Shown: one piece after another, positions 34,534 through 44,973 of the stretch | Layout of the letters: the number at the start of each line of letters is the position of its first letter | Numbering within the stretch: the stretch's first letter is position 1 | Assembly: GCA_029168955.1 (NCBI GenBank) | Contig: JAPDOI010000117.1 | Coordinates: forward strand, 930,001-994,000 | From: Aplectana chamaeleonis | Taxonomy: Eukaryota; Nematoda; Chromadorea; Rhabditida; Cosmocercidae | Length of the DNA: 64,000 bases | Direction of reading: 5' to 3' | Translations under genes and position numbers: made by a program | Notes under the pieces: generated by a model | Databases searched by the model: none | Seen by the model: only the letters and a program-made list of their open reading frames with translations | Told to the model about the DNA's origin: nothing

Positions 34534-34743
34534 GGGACTATCCTAGACAGGGGTGGGGGGGGGCACCCACGATTTTCTCATGAAAATGGATGGAAAACCT
34601 GATAAAAGATGCTTGATGCTGCTATCAATCATTGTTGTTGATGAAGTTCTGTAGAAATACTTCGATTGATAGCGTTATAGATCGGTGGTTCATTCAATTT
34701 CTGAATTGAATCTTGAGTGCCCCCCCCCGTCTAGGATAGTCCC
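34534..34743. mobile_element. hAT-type MITE X, copy 2
   Basis: GGGACTATCC ends in inverted orientation, poly-G/poly-C runs just inside, and the 8-bp duplication GCACTTTT on both sides. It is 210 bp and inserted in a minisatellite unit. An 8-bp duplication is typical of hAT elements. Confidence 0.85.
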
Positions 34744-34835
34744 GCACTTTTCACGACGTCCCGATGGCGTCATCAAAAGCCCGAAGCACTTCTCTCGATG
34801 TCCCGATGACGTCATCAGAAGCCCGAAGCACTTTT

Positions 34836-35041
34836 GGGACTATCCTAGACGGGGGGGGGGCACCCACGATTTTCTCATGAAAATTAATGTAAAACCTGAT
34901 AAAAGATGCTTGATGCTGCTATCAATCATTGTTGTTGATGAAGTTCTGAAGAAATACTTCGATTGATAGCGTTATAGATCGGTGGTTCATTCCATTTCTG
35001 ACTTGAATCCTGAGTGTCCCCCCCCCGTCTAGGATAGTCCC
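34836..35041. mobile_element. hAT-type MITE X, copy 3
   Basis: Same ends and the same GCACTTTT duplication at the same unit position as copy 2, only 92 bp away. Interiors are nearly identical, so copies 2 and 3 probably arose by duplication of an X-bearing array segment. Confidence 0.85.
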
Positions 35042-38000
35042 GCACTTTTCACGACGTCCCGATGACGTCGTCAGAAACTCGAAGCACTTTCCACGACGTC
35101 CCAATGACGTCATCAGAAGCCCGGAGCACTTTCACGACGTCCCGATGACGTCATCAGAAGCCCGAAGCACTTTCCACGACGTTCCGATGACGTCACGAAA
35201 AGCCCGAAGCACTTTCCACGACGTTCCGATGACGTTACCAGGAGCCCGAAGCGCTTTTCACGACGTCCCCATGACGTCATCAGAAGCCCGAAGCACTTTC
35301 ACGACGTCCCCATGACGTCATCAGAAGCCCGGAGCACTTTTCACGACGTCCCGATGACGTCATCAGAAGCCCGGAGCACTTTCACGACGTCCCGATGACG
35401 TCATCAGAAACTCGAAGCACTTTTCACGACGTCCCGATGACGTCATCAGAAACTCGAAGCACTTTCACGACGTCCCGATGACGTCGTCAGAAACTCGAAG
35501 CACTTTCCACGACGTCCCGATGACGTCATCAGAAGCCCGAAGCACTTTTCACGACGTCCCGATGACGTCATCAGAAGCCCGGAGCACTTTTCACGACGTC
35601 CCGATGACGTCATCAGAAGCCCGAAGCACTTTTCACGACGTCCCGATGACGTCATCAGAAGCCCGAAGCACTTTTCACGACGTCCCGATGACGTCGTCAG
35701 AAACTCGAAGCACTTTCCACGACGTCCCGATGACGTCATCAGAAGCCCGAAGCACTTTTCACGACGTCCCGATGACGTCATCAGAAGCCCGGAGCACTTT
35801 TCACGACGTCCCGATGACGTCATCAGAAGCCCGGAGCACTTTTCACGACGTCCCGATGACGTCATCAGAAGCCCGGAGCACTTTCACGACGTCCCGATGA
35901 CGTCGTCAGAAACTCGAAGCACTTTCCACGACGTCCCGATGACGTCATCAGAAGCCCGAAGCACTTTTCACGACGTCCCGATGACGTCATCAGAAGCCCG
36001 GAGCACTTTTCACGACGTCCCAATGACGTCATCAGAAGCCCGGAGCACTTTCACGACGTCCCGATGACGTCATCAGAAGCCCGAAGCACTTTCCACGACG
36101 TTCCGATGACGTCACGAAAAGCCCGAAGCACTTTCCACGACGTTCCGATGACGTTACCAGGAGCCCGAAGCGCTTTTCACGACGTCCCCATGACGTCATC
36201 AGAAGCCCGAAGCACTTTCACGACGTCCCCATGACGTCATCAGAAGCCCGGAGCACTTTTCACGACGTCCCGATGACGTCATCAGAAGCCCGGAGCACTT
36301 TCACGACGTCCCGATGACGTCATCAGAAACTCGAAGCACTTTTCACGACGTCCCGATGACGTCATCAGAAGCCCGAAGCACTTTTCACGACGTCCCGATG
36401 ACGTCACGAAAAGCCCGAAGCACTTTCCACGACGTTCCGATGACGTCACGAAAAGCCCGAAGCACTTTCCACGACGTTCCGATGACGTTACCAGGAGCCC
36501 GAAGCGCTTTTCACGACGTCCCCATGACGTCATCAGAAGCCCGAAGCACTTTCACGACGTCCCCATGACGTCATCAGAAGCCCGGAGCACTTTTCACGAC
36601 GTCCCGATGACGTCATCAGAAGCCCGGAGCACTTTCACGACGTCCCGATGACGTCATCAGAAACTCGAAGCACTTTTCACGACGTCCCGATGACGTCATC
36701 AGAAGCCCGAAGCACTTTTCACGACGTCCCGATGACGTCACGAAAAGCCCGAAGCACTTTCCACGACGTTCCGATGACGTTACCAGGAGCCCGAAGCGCT
36801 TTTCACGACGTCCCCATGACGTCATCAGAAGCCCGAAGCACTTTCACGACGTCCCGATGACGTCATCAGAAACTCGAAGCACTTTTCACGACGTCCCGAT
36901 GACGTCACGAAAAGCCCGAAGCACTTTCCACGACGTTCCGATGACGTTACCAGGAGCCCGAAGCGCTTTTCACGACGTCCCCATGACGTCATCAGAAGCC
37001 CGAAGCACTTTCACGACGTCCCGATGACGTCATCAGAAACTCGAAGCACTTTTCACGACGTCCCGATGACGTCATCAGAAGCCCGAAGCACTTTTCACGA
37101 CGTCCCGATGACGTCATCAGAAGCCCGAAGCACTTTTCGCGACGTCCCGATGACGTCATCAGAAGCCTGAAGCACTTTTCACGATGTCCCAATTACGTCA
37201 TCAGAAGCCCGAAGCACTTTTCACGACGTCCCGATGACGTCATCAGAAGCCCGAAGCACTTTTCGCGACGTCCCGATGACGTCATCAGAAGCCTGAAGCA
37301 CTTTTCACGATGTCCCGATTACGTCATCAGAAGCCCGAAGCACTTTTCACGACGTCCCGATTACGTCATCAGAAGCCCGAAGCACTTTTCGCGATGTCCC
37401 GATGACGTCATCAGAAGCCCGAAGCACTTTTCACGATGTCCCGATGACTGCATCAGAAGCCCGAAGCACTTTTCCCGACGTCCCGATGACGTCATCAGAA
37501 GCCCGAAGCACTTTTCACGACGTCCCGATGACGTCATCAGAAGCCCGAAGCTTTTTTCACGACGTCCCGATGACGTCATCAGAAGCCCGAAGCCCTTTTC
37601 GCGACGTCCTGATGACGTCATCAGAAGCCCGAAGCACTTTTCACGAAATTCCCGATGACGTCATCAGAAGCCCGAAGCACTTTTCACGACGTCCCGATGA
37701 CGTCATCAGAAGCCCGAAGCACTTTTCACGACGTCCCGATGACGTCATCAGAAGCCCGAAGCACTTTTCGCGATGTCCCGATGACGTCATCAGAAGCCCG
37801 AAGCACTTTTCGCGATGTCCCGATGACGTCATCAGAAGCCAGAAGCACTTTTCACGACGTCCCGATGACGTCATCAGAAGCCAGAAGCACTTTTCACGAC
37901 GTCCCGATGACGTCATCAGAAGCCAGAAGCACTTTTCACGACGTCCCGATGACGTCATCAGAAGCCAGAAGCTTTTTTCACGACGTCCCGATGACGTCAT

Positions 38001-38690
38001 CAGAAGCCAGAAGCACTTTTCACGACGTCCCGATGACGTCATCAGAAGCCAGAAGCACTTTTCACGACGTCCCGATGACGTCATCAGAAGCCAGAAGCAC
38101 TTTTCACGACGTCCCGATGACGTCATCAGAAGCCCGAAGCTTTTTTCACGACGTCCCGATGACGTCATCAGAAGCCAGAAGCACTTTTCACGACGTCCCG
38201 ATGACGTCATCAGAAGCCCGAAGCTTTTTTCACGACGTCCCGATGACGTCATCAGAAGCCAGAAGCACTTTTCACGACGTCCCGATGACGTCATCAGAAG
38301 CCAGAAGCACTTTTCACGACGTCCCGATGACGTCATCAGAAGCCAGAAGCACTTTCCACGACGTCCCGATGACGTCATCAGAAGCCAGAAGCACTTTTCA
38401 CGACGTCCCGATGACGTCATCAGAAGCCAGAAGCACTTTTCACGACGTCCCGATGACGTCATCAGAAGCCAGAAGCACTTTTCACGACGTCCCGGTGACG
38501 TCATCAGAAGCCCAAGCTTTTTCACGACGTCCCGATGACCTCATCAGAAGCCAGAAGCACTTTTCCCGCCGTCCCGATGACGTCATCAGAAGCCCGAAGC
38601 CCTTTTCGCGACGTCCTGATGCCGTCATCAGAAGCCCGAAGCACTTTTCGCGATGTCCCGATGACGTCATCAGAAGCCCGAAGCACTCTC

Positions 38691-38831
38691 CGAAAAATTG
38701 GAGAAAAATGCATAAAAAAGCCACATCGAGTCGGCTTTGGCGCTGGAAACTCGACTGACTCAAGCGCGTGCGGCCGCAAAGCGTGTCGAGACGCAATTGC
38801 GGACCAGAATTCGGCTCAGAGAAGCACAGTA
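38691..38831. mobile_element. Element P, half copy at minisatellite edge
   Basis: Matches the right half of 2569-2849 from GGAGAAAAATGCATAAAAAA to the end AGAAGCACAGTA. The left half is missing where the minisatellite stops. Confidence 0.7.
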
Positions 38832-38893
38832 AGAGTCAGAAACAAAAATGAAGCAGAAAGAAGCGTGAGCAAAAAAGAAAACCCGTAACTCAC

Positions 38894-38993
38894 CCAGTAA
38901 ATCAGCTGTGCAGTCGATCGATAATGAAATCTGGCAAAGAGCCAGGTTTCCCACCATAGTTTTAGTACGTGACCACAACCGCACCATGTCCTT
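38894..38993 (-). CDS. Possible 100-base exon
   Basis: On the minus strand it is bounded by GCAATGTTAG (or an earlier TCTCTCTACAG) and TTACTGG|GTGAGTTACG. Two frames are open, so the peptide is uncertain (one reads KDMVRLWSRTKTMVG). The strong donor is the main evidence. Confidence 0.3.
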
Positions 38994-38999
38994 CTAACA

Positions 39000-40566
39000 T
39001 TGCGGTAGACTGTAGAGAGAATTGGCTGTCGTGAATTCACCGCGAAATTGACGCGAATTTACTGGATATAAATCTGCCGCGAATCTACCGCGAATCTACC
39101 GCAACAACGCGGCTATCATTACAATGAGAGCGCCTTAGTGCAGCAGCGGATATGGCTCAGTCTACAAGGCGATGGACGAGAAAGCAGTGGATTGGTAAGG
39201 ATTAATAGCTCGAATCTTGGTATGCAGTGGGGAAAATCGCGGAAGATTCGCGGCAGAATCCCGGCATTACAGCATCTTTGCGTGGTCAAAGCAGAGGGAT
39301 TTCGGCGGAACCCAGACAGTGCCTTCATCCGCCGGGAATCTGTAAGTTCGGCCGCGGTACGGCACCAATGCGGCAGGTTTCCGAGTGGTTCCCGATAGAT
39401 TACAGGCATTTTACCTCTATTTCGGAATAAAATTTATTTCCGTCGATCGCATGTGTGTGCGTGCGTATACTGCGTGGCCTTCTCTCGTACACTTTCTCGC
39501 TGTCGCTTCCCTTATGCCGCACACGAACACGAAGGAACAAAGAAAATTAGGCTCTGAAATAGGGGATACTTTCAGAGATAAGGCGTAAGTATGCAATTGC
39601 GGACTGTCCAATTGGAATGAAAAGGACTATAGGTGCTAAGATACTCTAGCAGTGAAATTTGAGGATAATTACTAAGTATTGCTTGCTTATGGAAATAACG
39701 TGCACATGATGTAGCAGTGAAGCGATATCAATGAGAACTGACCGAAGGTTCGATTTACTTTTGAATAAATACAGATCGGAGTTTTTAAGATCAATTGCTG
39801 TGTCAACAGACACTGAAAATGTTGAAATCGTTCCCCGATGTTATAATTAGTGTATGAATCTATACTATTCCATTGAGCCATGAAGGAGCGACAGCCACTA
39901 ACTCGCATTTAAAGTTTTGCTAACAACTTTTAGCGCTTCTTTAGCTAGCAATTCGTCAAACATCCTTGTTATGGTAATTGATTAAATAGGAAAAAATCAA
40001 TCACATAATTAACTGCACAATTGGTCCCCATACATATTAATAATCTTAATACTTAATGACTTTGACTAAAGCGATCAATTGAGGAGGATGGTAAAAAAAT
40101 TATGAGAGCAATAATTATTAAGGTGATTTAACAGTTATTAAATCAGTTAAATATTGGGGTAATTAAATAATGAAGTGACCTAACATTCAGTTATTGAATC
40201 ACATAGGTAATAATCACCTAAATATTGGTGGCTTACCCTAATAATGAACTTGGTAGTGATAAAATAGCTGAAAGCTTGCAGCTGATAAAATTGTGTTAAA
40301 AACGTCGAAATATCATACTAAAAAATGATAATCATTTGTTTGAAAGAGCAACCAAGCAAAAACATTGAACATTCAGAGCACAAAATCAATGACTATGTTA
40401 TTATGTAATTATTATTAAAAATTTTATGAACAGATCAAGTGACTAATTATGTAGCAATATTTAAATACTGAAAGAAAAATTGCTTTTTTAGGGATGAAAA
40501 CAGTTTTGTTTTCCGAAAATTCAATGTTTTGCCAACTATTGAAGCGGCGAGTGAGAGGGGCGCTCG
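39000..40566. other. No supported gene; repeat Q copy at 39420-39600
   Basis: 39040-39110 has CGCGAATCTACCG repeats. 39420-39600 is a minus-strand Q copy. 39600-40500 is AT-rich with TAAT-type tracts. Confidence 0.35.
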
Positions 40567-40639
40567 GGCTCCGGTGGTGCAGTGCGATAAGGCGTTCACC
40601 CGGAAAGGGAATATGCTGGTTCAATCTCGCCCGGAGCCA
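40567..40639 (+). tRNA. tRNA-like sequence (SINE or pseudogene), copy 1
   Basis: It is 73 bases, with a perfect 7-bp acceptor stem GGCTCCG/CGGAGCC and discriminator A. There is a T arm GCTGG-TTCAATC-TCGCC (4 of 5 pairs), and an anticodon arm TTCAC-CCGGAAA-GGGAA with GGA at the anticodon position. U33 is absent and the D arm is weak. Conserved flanks in the copies at 52287-52359 and 52745-52817 show it is part of a larger dispersed repeat. Confidence 0.5.
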
Positions 40640-40869
40640 AGCGTTTTGCGATCAACTCAGCACCTTGTGTAAACATACCATAACGTCCACTGCGATGTTA
40701 AACTGCAGTTACGGCAAAAAAAACATCCAAAAATCGTATAAGTATTGAAGCGTTTGGAAAACTCAATCGAAATCGATTAAAAGTAGTTAAACAGTAGTGA
40801 TTTGACTAGACGAATAATTATACAAATAATTAGGTAATTATATGATCAATTGTGTATGCACAAGTATTT

Positions 40870-41035
40870 ACATACCATCTGTTTCGAATCGAAATTAACT
40901 CTGTTCCTTCGCGTGCGCTTGCGTAGGGAGGGAAGAGACGGTGAGAAAGTGTTGGTGGCAAGGAGACGCAGCACGCGCGCTTACACGCACACGATCGGTG
41001 GAGATAAATTTCTACCCGGAATAGAGGATACATAG
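40870..41035 (+). repeat. Dispersed repeat Q, intact copy
   Basis: Contains CTCTGTTCCTTCGCGTGCGC, AGGGAAGAGACGGTGAGAAA, AGGAGACGCAGCAC and a CGATCGGTGGAGATAAATTT tail. It supplies the empty-site version of the X insertion at 48859. Confidence 0.7.
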
Positions 41036-41354
41036 GTGATGAAATAGGCGGTCAATAATTTACCAGATTATGTCATGAATAAATCATTATTACTTCTGTT
41101 AACTTGGTGATTAAAATAATTCTTTCTTCAGTTAACTTGGTGAATACCTACTTAAATAATGAATAACTACCTTATGCCTAACTTACTTACTCTAGTCATT
41201 ATCCTGATTTTATACTTATTTAAATAAAATTTTGTTTTGTACCTATTTTACTTATACCTATTACTTTAATTTCAACAATTATACAATACCGCTAATAAAG
41301 TTGGTTACGAATTCTCATCTATATTGCATTGGAAGATAGTAAACGACTATTTAA

Positions 41355-41797
41355 AGGCAGGGTTCGCGATAAGAACAAATTTTGAGCTCTCTTCATAATA
41401 ATGTAGATTTGGCCATCACAAAAGTAAAAATAAGTGAAAAAACCCAGAAAGTCGCGGGAAAAGCGCTCAAAAACACAGAATAACAGCTAATTACCGGTGT
41501 CGGCCGGCCCCCTAATTACCGCGATTTTCATTAATACTTGCTTGTACCACATTTATTTTGCTGTCAAAGTAATAAGTAGTCTCCATACAGGTTCAGAGAT
41601 TACTTTAGGAGCAAAATAAAAGTTGAAAAAGCAGGCCTTTACCCAAATCTCGATAATTGGCGGCGGGAGGACACCAAGCCGTAACTTGCTCCTGAGCGTT
41701 TTTTCTCCAATTTTTTACTTATTTTCACTTTTGTGATGGCCAGATCTACGATTCCATGGGTTTAGCACAACAACCGATTTTATCGAGAACCCTGCCT
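41355..41797. mobile_element. TTAA-flanked element T, copy 1
   Basis: TTAA on both sides; ends AGGCAGGGTTCGCGAT and, inverted, ATCGAGAACCCTGCCT. It contains GGTGTCGGCCGGCCCCCTAA. Copy 2 is inverted at 43059-43499. Confidence 0.85.
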
Positions 41798-42135
41798 TTA
41801 ATTTCATCTAATTAATTAGGTCTTATACGTCGTTGCCGACGCGCTCAAAAGCAACGAAACAATGGATAGATACTTGGTTTTGGAACAGAAATGCGAATCG
41901 GAACTCAGTGCAGGAATTCAACAGCAGACACAGGATCATTGCTTTAGTCAGCAAATTTTCGGAGGGCAACCCTAATTAGAGGTATCGTTCGCACTGTAAA
42001 CCAATTTCCATTTTCAGGCTCAATTCCATGAATGGTGGACTACACCGGTAAACGTCGGCGCATCTAAAACGTAGGATTATTAGGTTGGAAGAGATTAAAG
42101 ATTAGGATCCGCCACCAGTTCTCACCAGTTATCTA

Positions 42136-42863
42136 CTCAGGCAAACCATCGCTCCGAGCGGGACCGGCTCCTCCCAATTATGACGTCATCGCCCGGACAG
42201 CGGCCGAGGGGCCAACTGGCACCGTGGGCCCTGTCCGGTGCCAGTTCTCCCCACGGTCGCTCTCCGGTAGCTCTCGGGGCCACAGCGGTGCCATCTCCAG
42301 AGATATAGAGACGCGGGATTGGTTGTTCTTAGAGTGATAACGTGCCAGCCACGTTATCATTCAAAGAACAACCAAATCTGCGTGTATAAAAGGCGGCTCG
42401 CCTCGTGTAGACGGGTAGTTAGCCTTTCGAGGCCACTCTTGAGAGGTGACCTCGGATCACTCTCAGGATGACAATTTTTGGCGGCCGAGGGGATCCCCCA
42501 TGGCCCGCGGTGGGGAAGGCTTCCTCATTGCGGACCATGCTGTGATGGTATCCTTGTTGCGGCCTGTGTCAAGATTAACCTCCTGACCCACAGGCTTTAA
42601 CAGGTACCTTATCCTCTTAACAGGCTTAATCCTCTCCAGAAGAGGCGGAAATAAAGAAAAAATAGCAATTAGGAAATTTTTGAAAATCGCCCGAACAGAG
42701 ACCGCAGTGCCAGTTGGGACCGAAGATCGCTCCGAGCGATACTGCTGCGGCCCGGAGAGCGGCTGCTGTGGCCCGAGTAGATGGCTAATTCTCGCTCGGA
42801 GCGGAGAGGCAGCGCCGCTCGAGTAGCTCTCCGGTACCGCTCGGAGCGATGGTTTGCCTGAGT
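42136..42863. mobile_element. Element S (CTCAGGCAAACC ends) with a GATA/TATA cassette
   Basis: The ends CTCAGGCAAACCATCGCTCC are inverted and flanked by TA. The empty site ATCTAGCACTTT is at 3519-3530 in R copy 1. Inside are a palindrome GATAACGTGCCAGCCACGTTATC and TATAAAAGGCGGC (about 42384), then GCCT-TTCG-AGGC, GTGA-CCTCGGA-TCAC and AATTTTTGGC. It is 728 bp; no transposase frame is visible. Confidence 0.8.
42330..42500 (+). promoter_or_regulatory. GATA + TATA cassette, copy e (within element S)
   Basis: Same order of parts as copies a, b and d, but with different stem sequences. AATTTTTGG directly after the second hairpin matches the usual Sm-site form, RAUUUUUGG. Promoter and RNA readings are inference. 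Confidence 0.5.
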
Positions 42864-43058
42864 AGCACTTTTTTATAGAATGTTGATGCAACCGTACCGT
42901 CAAACAACATGACAGACAGTTGCGGCACAAATTCCAAATGCAGAAAAACTTGGAATTCGGCAGTGACGAGGCCTCCATGTGCAGAAAAATTTCAAAAACT
43001 ATTTTGGCGCGAAATTCAAATTCATATCTACAATGTGTTCAGATTGAATGTTCGTTAA

Positions 43059-43499
43059 AGGCAGGGTTCTCGATGAAATCGGTTGTTGTGCTATACCCAT
43101 GGAATGGTAGATCTGGCCATCACAAAAGTGAAAATAAGTAAAAAATTGGAGAAAAAACGCTCAGGAGAAAGTTATGGCTTGGTGTCCTCCCGCTCCCAAT
43201 TACCGAGATTTGGGTAAAAGCCTGTTTTGTCAACTTTTATTTTGCTTCCAAAGTATTTCATAAAATTTCTGGAGACTACTGATTACTTTAACAGCAAAAT
43301 AAATGTCGGATAAGCAAGCATTAATGAAAATCGCGTTAATTAGGGGGCCGGCCGACACCGGTAATTAGCCGTTATACGTTGTTTTTGAGTGTTTTTCCCG
43401 CGAATTTCCGGGTTTTTCACTTACTTTTACTTTAGTGATGGCCAAATCTCCATTCTTATGAAGAGAGCGCAAAAGTCGTTTTCATCGCGAACCCTGCCT
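43059..43499. mobile_element. TTAA-flanked element T, copy 2
   Basis: TTAA at 43055-43058 and 43500-43503. It is inverted relative to copy 1 and inserted in R copy 2 at a site that reads TCAC in R copy 1. Confidence 0.85.
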
Positions 43500-44051
43500 T
43501 TAAAAATAAAGGTTTTTTATGGTCCCTTCTGACATTCTCGTTCACTTGAGAGGCTAAGCTACGCAAAAACATGAAAAAACAGTAGACGGTTTTACGATGC
43601 CTTTAAAGTTCCTGAAAATAGGTATGTTCTCGAAAACTTAGTTGTTCAATCAAGTAATTTACTATTGAGTCCTAGACTAATCAGTCAAATGATTATTTAC
43701 AAAATTAGTAAGGTAATCAATAGATTATTTTGATGAATTTGAGAAGTATTTTATACCTTTTGAAAAGCTATGCCATTCACAAGGGCACTGTAAATGATCA
43801 CAAACTGTCACAAGGATGCTGACTTGTACGTACAACTAATATTTGATTAGAACCTGCGCTGGACGGTTTCTGGACGAGCTCTTAATGCCTTTAAAAGGCA
43901 TAGAATACCCATGGAATCTGACTAAATTCTAACACCTTAGCCTTAATAGATTCAACGCCGAAATCGACTTACCATATCATACCTGGCGACGGATGTGTGG
44001 TGATGTGCTACTCATCTCTGTGCGACAACTAGCTGACGAGTACCAGAGCCG

Positions 44052-44125
44052 GGTGTGCGGTGGTGTAAGTGGGAAAATGCTCGTCCGGAAAGCATTCGGT
44101 GCAGGGTCGAATCCTGCCAATACCA
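44052..44125 (+). tRNA. tRNA-like sequence with perfect T arm
   Basis: It is 74 bases with a T arm GCAGG-GTCGAAT-CCTGC (all 5 pairs) and a partial acceptor stem GGTGT/ATACC with discriminator A. The anticodon stem AATGCT/AGCATT encloses CGTCCGGAA, longer than the normal 7-base loop. It shares TCCGGAAAG with the repeat at 40567, which suggests a related tRNA-derived family. Function as a tRNA is doubtful. Confidence 0.45.
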
Positions 44126-44254
44126 ACATTTTAAACTCAGCTTCTTTGGGACAATTAGTCAACTTTTTATTTACTGCACGCAAAATGTGGATGTATAAGT
44201 GCGTAAATTATACTTAAAAACGGCTTACACTATTTCACTTTCTCCAATTTTCAG

Positions 44255-44406
44255 TACCCAGACCAGTGTCGGCTCCGAGCAAACAGCTTTCTTCCGGTAC
44301 CAACTCCGGCAACAGAACAGCAACTGATGTTGTCAGCGTAATAAAAGCTTCTTTTGTCAATGAAGAGAGCGACCCTCAACTTGTTTACCCCACCAACTCC
44401 TGTTAG
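44255..44406 (+). CDS. Candidate C-terminal exon, function unknown
   Basis: Follows a strong acceptor (TTCTCCAATTTTCAG) and ends in TAG. With the open frame it reads PRPVSAPSKQLSSGTNSG, then NRTATDVVSVIKASFVNEES, then DPQLVYPTNSC. The Ser/Pro-rich, non-repetitive character suits a cytoplasmic tail or linker. It starts in phase 1. It could belong to the plus-strand gene with exons at 31587-32694, but intervening exons were not found. Confidence 0.5.
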
Positions 44407-44481
44407 TGTAGGTGATAGTGCTGGCTTCTTATCAGCTCCCCTATATAATCTAGTTGCTTAGTATGGTTGTTAGTTATTTAA

Positions 44482-44969
44482 AGGCAGTGTTCACGATGAG
44501 AATCGTTTTTCTGCTTTTCCACCTATCTTGAAAACGGTCCTATGCTGATTCCAACGATGTTTTTGGAATCGTACAAGACCTTCTGGGAACGGAGTTATGG
44601 TCCCTCAAAGATTGAGCTAAGGAAACATGGTGGACGAGTTTCCCGAGGCTTATAAACTCCGTCTTTTGCAGCCGATGTATGCAAGCTGACCTGAGTAAAG
44701 AGAGAATTTGAGAATGAAGGGAAGAACGTGGCTATTGATCGGAAATCATCGCTCATCTCTCAATCATGAGCATTCATTTGTTCACGTCGGTGGGCGTGGA
44801 AAGTGCATCTGGGGTGACGAGCTGACGGGTGTCCAACTTTGGGGCCGTAGGGGACCGTTCCGAGCTCATTTTTCTTAGTTTTTTTCAACGTTAGAGTTGC
44901 GCTAGGCCCCGCAGCTGCCGATCTCCACCCAAAAAAAAACAGACATGGTTTTTATCGTGGACACTGCCT
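44482..44969. mobile_element. TTAA-flanked element U
   Basis: TTAA at both sides; ends AGGCAGTGTTCACGATGA and, inverted, TATCGTGGACACTGCCT. 488 bp, non-coding. Confidence 0.8.
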
Positions 44970-44973
44970 TTAA

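Larger units (their letters stand above)
34475..38690. repeat. 42-bp minisatellite with a TGACGTCA palindrome in most units
   Basis: The unit is about 41-42 bp: TTTTCACGACGTCCCGATGA, CGTCATCAGAAGCCCGAAGC, AC. About 87 units lie between 35042 and 38690, with a few more around two X elements at 34534-35041. Most units contain TGACGTCA, the consensus CREB/ATF site. Variants TGACGTCG, TGACGTTA and TTACGTCA form recurring blocks (higher-order structure), and a GCCAGAAGC variant dominates 37830-38500. Because 42 is 14 codons, frames stay open on both strands; they are not genes. Confidence 0.95.
41980..43602. mobile_element. TTAA element R, copy 2, with two nested elements
   Basis: Starts AGGTATCGTTCGC (flank TTAG) and ends ACGATGCCT (flank TTAA). 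It aligns with the 413-bp copy at 3362-3774 once S (42136-42863) and T (43059-43499) are removed. Confidence 0.8.

Noticed and set aside
34475..38690. CRISPR-like regular array
   Set aside because: Units are directly adjacent with no unique spacers, and the genome is eukaryotic.
35446..38758. Several frames of 140-378 codons on both strands (repeats like MTSSEARSTFHDVP)
   Set aside because: The repeat unit is 42 bp, a multiple of three without stops, so frames stay open on both strands. There is no start, splice or composition evidence for a protein.
40567..40639. Functional serine tRNA with anticodon GGA
   Set aside because: U33 is missing, the D arm is weak, the long variable arm of serine tRNAs is absent, and identical flanks mark a dispersed repeat.
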